A DNA stretch of 64,000 nt from Caballeronia sp. SL2Y3 (lineage in GTDB: Bacteria; Pseudomonadota; Gammaproteobacteria; Burkholderiales; Burkholderiaceae). A model generated the notes under the pieces. That model did not search any database and had not been told where the DNA came from. It saw nothing but the letters and a program-made list of their open reading frames with translations. The stretch covers positions 868,001 to 932,000 of the forward strand of contig NZ_CP084260.1 in the NCBI RefSeq assembly GCF_022879575.1. The letters run 5' to 3'. Positions 41,927 through 48,701 of the stretch are shown one piece after another. The translations under genes were made by a program, and so were the position numbers. Position 1 is the stretch's first letter. Each line of letters begins with the position of its first letter.

Positions 41927-42766
41927 TTAATTGCTTCCGGCAGACGGCGCGGCGCCCGCCGTGCCGCCGATCTCGCGCGCGATCCGGGCGACGCAATCGA
42001 GCAGGGCGGGCACCACCGTCGTGATCAGCGTCTCGTGCGGACACTGATGCGCCGCACCGCCGCAGTTGACCGAATAGCGCTCCTCCGATGGCCCGACGAA
42101 GCCCGCGGCCACCGCGTTGAGGCCGTGATGCCATTCCCCGAGCGAAATCGCGAAACCACGGCGGCGCGCGTCGTCGAGACCGCGCTGCAAGCCGCCGGAG
42201 ATACTCGGCCAGTCGTCGCCGGATGCGGTCTGGAGGCTGCCGATCAGCGCCTGCTGGTCGGCGTCCGACAGAACGGAGAGATACGCGCGCCCGACGGCCG
42301 TGCGGCTCAGATCCATTCGGCCGCCTACTTCGAGCCGCGAGACGAGCACGGCAGAGCGCGGCCGGATGGCGTCGATGACGACCATTTCGAGCCGGTCGCG
42401 CACGGCCAGATGCACGCTGAGTCCTGTGCGTTCGGCGAGCGCGATCAGGAACGGCCGCGCTCGCGCGCGGATGTCGAAGTTGCGCAGGAAGCCGTTGCTG
42501 AGTTCCAGCACCGACGCGGTCAGGACGAAGCGCTCGCTGTCGGGCAGACGCAGCAGCAATCCCGCGCCGACGAGCGTGGCCGTGATCCGCGACACAGTAG
42601 GTTTAGGAATGCCGGTCCATTCGGTCAGTTCGCGATTGCTGACCGGGGCGTCCGCAGCGGCAATGCGGCGCAACACATCGAGACCGCGCGCGAGGGCGGT
42701 GACTTCGTCGCTATCCCTGTCTTTCGTTTTTATGCGGTTCGCGGACCGGTCGCTCATCGTGGGCAT
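41927..42766 (-). CDS. IclR-family transcriptional regulator
   Basis: DNA-binding regulator of 279 aa. The N-terminal winged helix (ALARGLDVLRRIAAADAPVSNRELTEW, KPTVSRITATL, about 23-80) is followed by the effector-binding GAF-like domain (VHLAVRDRLEMVVIDAIRP, RTAVGRAYLSVL, RGFAISLGEW, GAAHQCPHE). IclR proteins usually sense small aromatic or organic acids. It lies about 280 bp upstream of mdtA on the same strand and might control the pump or a gene elsewhere. A second ATG three codons later is possible; no clear ribosome site is seen for either. Confidence 0.9.
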   Translation of the reverse strand: MPTMSDRSANRIKTKDRDSDEVTALARGLDVLRRIAAADAPVSNRELTEWTGIPKPTVSRITATLVGAGLLLRLPDSERFVLTASVLELSNGFLRNFDIRARARPFLIALAERTGLSVHLAVRDRLEMVVIDAIRPRSAVLVSRLEVGGRMDLSRTAVGRAYLSVLSDADQQALIGSLQTASGDDWPSISGGLQRGLDDARRRGFAISLGEWHHGLNAVAAGFVGPSEERYSVNCGGAAHQCPHETLITTVVPALLDCVARIAREIGGTAGAAPSAGSN

Positions 42767-42938
42767 CTATTTTTGTGAAACATCGTTTCGAACGCTGAGT
42801 GGAACATTCCATTCAGACGACGCCTGAAGCTTGCAAGCGATGCAAGGCACGATGATAAGCTGCACGCGCTAAAACGATGTGCTCGGAACCGATTCCGGGC
42901 GACACCGTTGGGCAGATGCCCGGACGCTGAAATTTTGC

Positions 42939-42967
42939 TTGACTTGAGCAGTGATCCCGGAAAAAAT
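42939..42967 (+). promoter_or_regulatory. Candidate sRNA promoter
   Basis: TTGACT at 42939-42944 (5/6 to the consensus) and AAAAAT at 42962-42967 (4/6), with a 17-bp spacer. It would start transcription near 42974, leading to a strong terminator about 135 bp on. A second, weaker pair (TTGCAA at 42831-42836, GATAAG at 42854-42859, also 17 bp apart) lies further upstream. Confidence 0.45.
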
Positions 42968-42973
42968 GGAATC

Positions 42974-43108
42974 CGATTTCGAAAGGACTGGGCGACGTGC
43001 GCGACCGCTTTCCGCTCCAGGCTTCGAATACAGTCTCTCAGGTTCTAGCACGGCCCTCGGAATGGCTAGAACTTTTAAGGCGCTACGGAAACGTGGCGCC
43101 TTTTTTTT
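42974..43108 (+). ncRNA. Candidate small RNA with GNRA-loop terminator
   Basis: The gap between the IclR gene and the next small gene, both on the minus strand, contains a plus-strand intrinsic terminator with no plus-strand gene in front of it. The inferred transcript of about 135 nt ends with two hairpins. One is a stem GTTCTAGC/GCTAGAAC (43042-43049 with 43065-43072); the other is the terminator. Promoter position, length and existence are inference; no RNA family was recognised. The ORF here that starts near 42951 has no ribosome site and odd composition. Confidence 0.5.
43077..43108 (+). terminator. Strong intrinsic terminator with GAAA tetraloop
   Basis: Stem AAGGCGCTACG (43077-43087) pairs with CGTGGCGCCTT (43092-43102) through 11 pairs including one T-G wobble. 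The loop is GAAA, and eight T follow at 43101-43108. On the minus strand the trailing sequence is not T-rich, so it acts on plus-strand transcripts. Confidence 0.9.
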
Positions 43109-43233
43109 CGCCGGTTGCTTTTCGTTGATTGCTTTGGGCCAGTTTGGCCCGAATATGCGCCGAAAAGGTATGCAGTGTTTATTGAATTCGCGCCACGGGC
43201 GAGCGCGGCGTAAGAACGCGCCGCGCGGAGAGA

Positions 43234-43542
43234 TCAATGCAGTTCGGTGAAGACGCGGCGTTGCCGGAGCAACAGCTTGCCGCGCACGATCCAGTACAGG
43301 CTCGCTGCGAGCAGCGCCGAGGCGACGCCCATCACGAGAAGCGGCGATACGCGTTCCGGCGCGGGCTGGCTCGTCGCGACGACCAGCGCGGCGAAAAAGG
43401 CGCCGCCCGCCTGATAGTACGAGCGTTTCGCGAGAATGCGGCGCATGCGATGCGTGGTGAAACGGGAGACGGGAGCGCGGGTGAAAGGTTCGAAGAGCAT
43501 CAACCCGGCGACGAGGGCGATGGCGAGGTTCATGTAAATCAT
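43234..43542 (-). CDS. Small membrane protein of unknown function
   Basis: About 102 residues with two or three hydrophobic segments: MIYMNLAIALVAGLMLF near the start, YYQAGGAFFAALVVA in the middle and VSPLLVMGVASALLAASLYWI before a basic end. I do not recognise a family. Start choice is uncertain: ATG codons at 43542 and 43533 are both possible and neither has a good ribosome site; the frame continues to 43599. It stands alone between the candidate sRNA and the plus-strand lipoprotein gene. Confidence 0.55.
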   Translation of the reverse strand: MIYMNLAIALVAGLMLFEPFTRAPVSRFTTHRMRRILAKRSYYQAGGAFFAALVVATSQPAPERVSPLLVMGVASALLAASLYWIVRGKLLLRQRRVFTELH

Positions 43543-43780
43543 GGCGGGGTTTCGGTGGGAGGGGCGAGACTGCGGCGAATATAGACCCGACCGAACCATG
43601 CCGAAAGAAGAAGTGTCCTAAATGTAGAAGAAACATTCTAGTGAGCGCGTTGGCCGCCGCGCCCAGGTCGCCGCAGTTCGCTTGCAATGCAAGGTTTCGC
43701 GAGTTGCGGAACTCGAGGCGTATGATGAGCCCGCGCTTCGGGATGCGCCCGAATCTCGGCATGAAGCAGGAGGCAGCACC

Positions 43781-44248
43781 ATGAAGACTTACTTGATGAC
43801 TCCAATCGCGCGCATTGCATTCGCGCTCGCCGTGCTCGGCGTGCTTGCCGCATGCGAGAAGCACGACGCCGCCGCCGGCCAGGCCGCGAATGCCTACAAC
43901 AATCTGGCCAGTCAGACGACGCAGAAGCTGGATCAGGCGGCGAGCTATGTCGGCCAGAAGGTCGACGCGGCGAAGCAGTCGGCACAACAGAGTTTCGATC
44001 ACGCCGGCTCGGCGCCGGACTTGTCCGCGAGCAGCGTGGCCGCGTCGGCGCGCGCGAATCTGCAGAACGCGGCGAGCGCCACGAACGCCGCCATCGCCGA
44101 TGCCGCGAGCGCAACCGGCGCGGGACTGCAAACGGCGGGCCGCAAGCTGCAGGAGTGGTCGGCGAAGGACGGCGGTGCGTCGGGCACGCAGGCGTCCGGT
44201 TCCGACTCGGCGAGCGATGCCGGCACGCGCACGGACATGGACAAGTAA
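43781..44248 (+). CDS. Ala-rich lipoprotein with LEA-like helical repeats
   Basis: 155-aa predicted lipoprotein: a signal peptide with the lipobox LAAC (LAVLGVLAACEK), then a helical, Ala/Gln/Ser-rich region with repeated phrases such as TTQKLDQAASYVGQKVDAAKQS, reminiscent of LEA-type or apolipoprotein-like amphipathic helices. The end is disordered (GASGTQASGSDSASD). AGGAGG at 43768-43773 gives a strong start at 43781. Function unknown; a role in envelope stress is only a guess from the fold. The channel gene follows 105 bp downstream. Confidence 0.8.
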   Translation: MKTYLMTPIARIAFALAVLGVLAACEKHDAAAGQAANAYNNLASQTTQKLDQAASYVGQKVDAAKQSAQQSFDHAGSAPDLSASSVAASARANLQNAASATNAAIADAASATGAGLQTAGRKLQEWSAKDGGASGTQASGSDSASDAGTRTDMDK

Positions 44249-44353
44249 GCGGCCAGTCGAGCAGGCGCGCGCTTAACATTCGGTTACCTCGACAGTGCGC
44301 GGCGCGCGCGGGTCAGCCGCTAAACTGGCGGTCTTTCGGAAATCGAGACCGTT

Positions 44354-46993
44354 ATGAAACTACGCAAGCTCGCGGATCGCGGCGCGCTGGCGTTTGTCGC
44401 GATATCCCGGATCTCCGCTCTCGCGCTGCGGCGCGGCGTACAGCAGGCGGGCATCCCCGGAATCCGTGCGATATCGTTCCTGACGACGCTCATCTTCACC
44501 GCGCTTTTCCTGCTGACGATCCCCGCCGCAGAAGCCGCCCCGGCGCTCGATCTGCCATCGCTCCAGGAACTGATCGCGCCGCCCGCGCCGGCAGCGGCGC
44601 CGGCGGACGCGGCGTCGGGTGCATCCGCGTCCATTCCCTCCGATGCCGAGATGGTGCGCTCGCTCGACACCGTCATTTCGACGCTCGACAGCGACCGCCA
44701 GCGCAGCGCGCTCGTGTCGCAACTGAAGAAGCTGCGCGATGCCAAGCGCGCGGCGGAAGCCGCCGCGATCGCGCCGCCGACCGCAGCCGCCGGACAGCCG
44801 GCATCGACGCAGCCGACCACGCCGCCGACCGCCACGCCCACCGCCGCGTCATCGGTGGTGGCCGCGATCGCGCAGAACGCCGGTTTGCTCGGCGCAATTG
44901 CGTCGGCGCTGACGAGCATCGAAGCGGACGTGAAGCGTGGCAAGACGCCGGTCGCGTACTGGAGCGGGCGTTTCAACGCGGCAGGCAACGAGCTCTTCAC
45001 CATCGTCACGAGCCAGAGCCGCGAGCCATTTGGCCGCACGCTCTTCAATTACGTCGCCACGCTCGCGGGCTGGGGCGCGTGCGCGTTCCTGCTCGTGAGC
45101 CTGCAGCGCCGCGTGCACAGGCGCTATGGCATCGAAGCCGGGCTGCATTCGAATCCGACCACGCGCGAACTGCTTCTCTTCACGATGCGGCGCGTCGCGC
45201 CCTACGTCTTCGCGTTCGTCGCGGCGCTGACGTTCGTGCACCTGATGCCGCAGTCGCTCGGCCGCACACTCGCGATGGTCACCGCTTACGCGATCGTCGC
45301 GGGCGCGGTGTTCTCGGCGATCTGTCTCATCATGTTCTCGCTCTTCGGGTCGGCGCACCGGCGTGTCGCGGTGAACGTGCTGATCGTTCACGCGCGGCGG
45401 CTCTTGTTCGCCATCGGCACGTTCGGCGCGCTCGGCGATGCCGCCGCCAACTACGACGTCGCCCAGCAGCTCGGCACCAATCTGTCGGCGCTCATTTCGA
45501 CCTTCGCGAACATGCTCGCGGCCGGACTCACGGCGTACTTCGCGCTGGCGTTCCAGCGGCCCGTCGCGCATCTGATCCGCAGCCGCACCTACGAGCAGCG
45601 CAACACGCGCAAGGCCGCGACCGAAACGTTCGAGGTGGTCGCGTCGCTGTGGCAATTCCCGCTCTTGCTGCTCGCGTGCGCGTCGGTGGTCGCGACGCTC
45701 GCGGGTATCGGCACGTCCGAGAACGTGCTGCAAATGGCGATCGCCACGGCCGGCTCGCTCGTCGTCGCGTTCTTCCTCTCGGCCATCGTCATCCGCATCT
45801 CACGGCCCAGATCGCGCAGGCCGCGCCGCCAGTCGGCGTATGTGCGGCGGCTCGTGAAGTTCGTCGGCACGATGATCGTCGTCGGCATATGGCTCGCGTT
45901 CCTCGAAGTCTCGTCGCGCTTCTGGGGCTTCTCGCTCGCGCAGATGGCCGAGCGCAGCGTGGCGGCGCGCGGCATCACGCACGCGGTCGGCATGATCGTG
46001 CTGACGTTCTTCGTCGTATGGCTCGTGTGGATTCTGATCGACACGGGCATCCAGGAGGCGCTCAAGCCCGATTCGGCGCGGCGCAGCGGACGCGGGCCGA
46101 GCATGCGGGCGCGCACCATGCTGCCGCTGTTGCGCAACGTCGTGTTCGTCGTGCTCTTCTTAGTCGCGGCGATCGTGACGGCGGCCAATCTCGGGCTGAA
46201 CGTGACGCCGCTGCTCGCCGGCGCGGGCGTGATCGGTCTCGCGGTGGGCTTCGGCGCGCAATCGCTGGTGGCGGATCTCATCACGGGGCTTTTCATCATC
46301 ATCGAAGACACCATTTCGGTCGGCGACTCGATCGAAGTGGAAGGCGGTCACGCGGGCATCGTCGAGAGCCTGACCATACGCACCGTGCGGCTGCGCGACG
46401 GGCAGGGCGCGATCCACGCCATTCCGTTCTCGCAGATCAAGACGGTGAAGAACCTGTCGCGCGACTTCGCCTACGCGGTGTTCGAAGTGCGCGTGCCGTT
46501 CTCGGCGGACGTGGACGAAGTGACGGAGATGATCCGCGAGGTCGGCGCCGAGTTGATGGACGATCTGCGCTACCGGCGCGAGATGCTGGGGCCGGTCGAG
46601 GTGTGGGGACTGGACCGGTTCGATCCGAACTGGATGGTCGTGAAAGGCCAGATCAAGACGCGGCCGCTTCTGCAATGGAGCGTCGCGCGCGCGTTCAACT
46701 TGCGCATCAAGCGGAAAATGGACGCAGCGGGCATGGAGATTCCCGTGCCGCAGATGCAGGTGCAGATGGCGCAGAACGGCGGGCACAGCGCGGGCGATGC
46801 GGCGCACGCCGCGAAGGCCAAGCGCATCTGGCTGGACGACGAGCCACCGCTCGCCGACGCGGAGTCCGGCCCGGCGGCGACCGTCAAGGCAGTCGACGTA
46901 TCCCACGAGCCGCGGCCCGCGCCGCCCGCCACGGATCTCTCGGTGCCGATTCCGCCGCAAATCACGACCGCGCCCGAGCCCGGCAAGGGCTGA
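44354..46993 (+). CDS. Large MscS-family mechanosensitive channel
   Basis: Inner-membrane channel of 879 aa that opens under membrane tension. A signal-like start is followed by an Ala/Pro-rich periplasmic stretch (about 60-180) with a short coiled part, several membrane helices, and the MscS core: pore helix GAGVIGLAVGFGAQSLVADLITG (about 620-640), the beta domain DTISVGDSIEVEGGHAGIVESLTIRTVRLRDGQG, and the mixed C-terminal domain. A Pro-rich disordered tail ends the protein. The length and extra helices resemble YbiO/YjeP-type paralogues more than MscS (286 aa). The ATG at 44354 has only a weak ribosome site. It is convergent with the dioxygenase gene. Confidence 0.9.
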   Translation: MKLRKLADRGALAFVAISRISALALRRGVQQAGIPGIRAISFLTTLIFTALFLLTIPAAEAAPALDLPSLQELIAPPAPAAAPADAASGASASIPSDAEMVRSLDTVISTLDSDRQRSALVSQLKKLRDAKRAAEAAAIAPPTAAAGQPASTQPTTPPTATPTAASSVVAAIAQNAGLLGAIASALTSIEADVKRGKTPVAYWSGRFNAAGNELFTIVTSQSREPFGRTLFNYVATLAGWGACAFLLVSLQRRVHRRYGIEAGLHSNPTTRELLLFTMRRVAPYVFAFVAALTFVHLMPQSLGRTLAMVTAYAIVAGAVFSAICLIMFSLFGSAHRRVAVNVLIVHARRLLFAIGTFGALGDAAANYDVAQQLGTNLSALISTFANMLAAGLTAYFALAFQRPVAHLIRSRTYEQRNTRKAATETFEVVASLWQFPLLLLACASVVATLAGIGTSENVLQMAIATAGSLVVAFFLSAIVIRISRPRSRRPRRQSAYVRRLVKFVGTMIVVGIWLAFLEVSSRFWGFSLAQMAERSVAARGITHAVGMIVLTFFVVWLVWILIDTGIQEALKPDSARRSGRGPSMRARTMLPLLRNVVFVVLFLVAAIVTAANLGLNVTPLLAGAGVIGLAVGFGAQSLVADLITGLFIIIEDTISVGDSIEVEGGHAGIVESLTIRTVRLRDGQGAIHAIPFSQIKTVKNLSRDFAYAVFEVRVPFSADVDEVTEMIREVGAELMDDLRYRREMLGPVEVWGLDRFDPNWMVVKGQIKTRPLLQWSVARAFNLRIKRKMDAAGMEIPVPQMQVQMAQNGGHSAGDAAHAAKAKRIWLDDEPPLADAESGPAATVKAVDVSHEPRPAPPATDLSVPIPPQITTAPEPGKG

Positions 46994-47007
46994 GTCGACC
47001 GGGCCGC

Positions 47008-47577
47008 TCAGGCGGCGAGAAGATCGTTGACGTGCGTGGCGATATGCTCGCCGGCCACGCCGTAGATGTGGATCGATACGGCGCGCGTCGTCGCATCGGC
47101 GGGATTGCAGAGCTGATGAATCGCGCCGCGTCCCGCGTCCGCGTACGACACGGCGCCCGCTTCGCGCGGATGACGGCGCATCTCGATGGCACGATGCGCG
47201 TTCGCGTCCCAGCGATACTGGGTCTCGGCGAGCGCGCCGTCGATGACCGCATAACCGCACCATGTCCGATGCGCATGCACGGGGCTCGACTGCCCCGGCT
47301 CCCAGACGAGCGCGGCGATCGCGTAACGGCCGAGCGGATCGGCGGCGAGCAGATGACGCTGGTAGCCCTGCGGACTGCCGGCGCGCTGATCGGCACGCAG
47401 AAGCGTCGGGTCTTCGATCGCCCGGGAAAGCGCCGCATGCACGCGCACGCCGAACGACACGCCGGCATCGAGCGAGGCATCGAGCGCGGCGTCGATTTCG
47501 TGACAGAGGCGGCTGACGGCAGCATTCCGGTCAGCCGGGAAATGCGCGCTGTATTGAGTGGCCAGTTCGAGTTTCAT
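47008..47577 (-). CDS. Thiol dioxygenase (cysteine dioxygenase family)
   Basis: Iron-dependent cupin enzyme of 189 aa oxidising cysteine or a similar thiol, such as 3-mercaptopropionate, to the sulfinate. The metal site is visible: two His in SSPVHAHRTWCGYAVIDG and a third in AIHQLCN, with the cupin strands around ALAETQY and VSIHIYGV. The Cys-Tyr crosslink of mammalian enzymes cannot be judged. It is divergent from an Lrp/DecR-type gene (118 bp between starts), a pairing that suggests cysteine-responsive control. Cysteine versus 3-mercaptopropionate specificity is not decided by these motifs. Confidence 0.87.
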   Translation of the reverse strand: MKLELATQYSAHFPADRNAAVSRLCHEIDAALDASLDAGVSFGVRVHAALSRAIEDPTLLRADQRAGSPQGYQRHLLAADPLGRYAIAALVWEPGQSSPVHAHRTWCGYAVIDGALAETQYRWDANAHRAIEMRRHPREAGAVSYADAGRGAIHQLCNPADATTRAVSIHIYGVAGEHIATHVNDLLAA

Positions 47578-47619
47578 GATGACGCGTGCCGGTGATGTCG
47601 ATCACGAATTTATACCGGC

Positions 47620-47681
47620 TTGCATCCGGAAACGGTTTCCATATAATTCCGCCCGGAGAAGCAAAAATAGAAAATTTTCCT
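47620..47681. promoter_or_regulatory. Divergent control region with two dyads
   Basis: A plus-strand TATAAT lies at 47642-47647 with TTGCAT at 47620-47625 (16-bp spacer). Between them is a perfect dyad GGAAAC-G-GTTTCC (47628-47640). A second perfect 10-bp palindrome GAAAATTTTC is at 47670-47679, downstream of the expected start site. Both are good candidates for the Lrp-family operator controlling its own gene and the dioxygenase. Confidence 0.6.
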
Positions 47682-47695
47682 ATCGGGGGTGCAGT

Positions 47696-48169
47696 ATGGG
47701 AATGGACCTCATCGACCGCAAGCTGCTGGAACTGCTGCAAACCGACGTGACCATGCCTATCGCGGAACTGGCGTCGCGGGTGAATCTGTCGCAGACGCCA
47801 TGCTGGAAGCGGGTACAGCGTCTTAAGGAGACCGGCGTGATTCGCGCGCAGGTGGCGCTGTGCGATCCGAAGAAACTCGGCGTCGGCACGACGGTGTTCG
47901 TCGCGGTGCGCACGAATCAGCACACGCAAAGCTGGGCCGACGAATTCACGCGCGCCGTAAGAGACATTCCGGAAGTGGTCGAGGTGTACCGGATGAGCGG
48001 CGAGACGGATTACTTGCTGCGCGTGGTGGTCTCCGACATCGACGATTACGACCGCGTCTATAAACAGCTTATTCGCGCGGTGCCGCTCTACGATGTCAGT
48101 TCGAGCTTCGCGATGGAACAGATCAAGTACTCGACGGCGCTGCCGGTGCGGCCCGTTGCCGACGCCTGA
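47696..48169 (+). CDS. Lrp/AsnC-family regulator, DecR-like
   Basis: Amino-acid-sensing regulator of 157 aa. The N-terminal helix-turn-helix (ELASRVNLSQTPCWKRVQRL, about 22-42) and the RAM ligand domain (VGTTVFVAVRT, FTRAVRDIPEVVEVYRMSGETDYLLRVV) are complete. The wording is close to DecR/YbaO, which responds to cysteine, in line with the divergent thiol dioxygenase gene. GGGG just before the ATG at 47696 sets the start; the frame back to 47558 overlaps the control region. It probably autoregulates through the dyads in front of it. Confidence 0.92.
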   Translation: MGMDLIDRKLLELLQTDVTMPIAELASRVNLSQTPCWKRVQRLKETGVIRAQVALCDPKKLGVGTTVFVAVRTNQHTQSWADEFTRAVRDIPEVVEVYRMSGETDYLLRVVVSDIDDYDRVYKQLIRAVPLYDVSSSFAMEQIKYSTALPVRPVADA

Positions 48170-48197
48170 CCGCGTCGCATAAGAACGCAGCGCGCAA

Positions 48198-48222
48198 GAA
48201 AAAGCCGCCCGGGGAGGGCGGC
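48198..48222 (-). terminator. Minus-strand intrinsic terminator
   Basis: Perfect 7-bp stem GCCGCCC (48204-48210) with GGGCGGC (48216-48222), followed on the minus strand by TTTTT (48203-48199). The nearest minus-strand gene upstream of it is the FUSC gene 480 bp away, with a plus-strand gene in between. The rest of 48170-48472 holds no gene I can support. Confidence 0.75.
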
Positions 48223-48472
48223 GCAACACGTCCGGTCACTAGGTATTCCGGTCTTGCCCCTTCAAGCCCTCGCCGGAATCGGACGCGCATGGAATCGCGT
48301 TGAGTATGGCGAATCAGGCGCACTCGCTTCAAGGCGAGCGATGCAGCAGTGAATTTCACGCGCGCTGTTCGGTGGGCGAAATGTCGACGACCGGTTCGCA
48401 ATCCAACTGAAAAGCTGTCCGGGTACGATGCTGGCTTTATCTCGAAATCCGCAACGAGCCGCTCCGCCCGCC

Positions 48473-48691
48473 ATGACCGACGACCCTCGCCAGAATCGCC
48501 CCGACCTCCCGCGCAAGAAGAATCCGACTCTGGGCATTACGGTGTTCATCGTGGTCGTCGTGTTGCTCGTGATCTTCACGCTGCTCTTCAACGCGATCCG
48601 CGACAAGCGGGAGTTCGACGAGCACAACGCGCCACCCGCCGCCGCGAGCGATGCGCGTCGGGCACTGCCGGCCACCGGCGCCTCGCAGTAA
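48473..48691 (+). CDS. Small single-pass membrane protein
   Basis: 72-aa protein with a basic, Pro-rich N-terminus, one strong membrane helix (LGITVFIVVVVLLVIFTLLF, about 20-39) and a charged C-terminal tail. Small inner-membrane proteins of this design are common in Burkholderia; I do not know a function. The ATG at 48473 begins MTDDPRQNRPD; an in-frame ATG 15 codons upstream is less likely. No strong ribosome site is visible. It is convergent with the FUSC gene, 10 bp from its stop. Confidence 0.65.
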   Translation: MTDDPRQNRPDLPRKKNPTLGITVFIVVVVLLVIFTLLFNAIRDKREFDEHNAPPAAASDARRALPATGASQ

Positions 48692-48701
48692 GGCGTTCGC
48701 T

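Noticed and set aside
42951..43250. 99-codon plus-strand open frame
   Set aside because: It starts with a weak codon without a ribosome site and runs through the strong terminator; an RNA gene fits better.
43852..47595. 1247-codon open frame over the lipoprotein and channel genes
   Set aside because: It is a shifted-frame shadow of two recognisable plus-strand genes, and its residues are low-complexity Arg/Ala.
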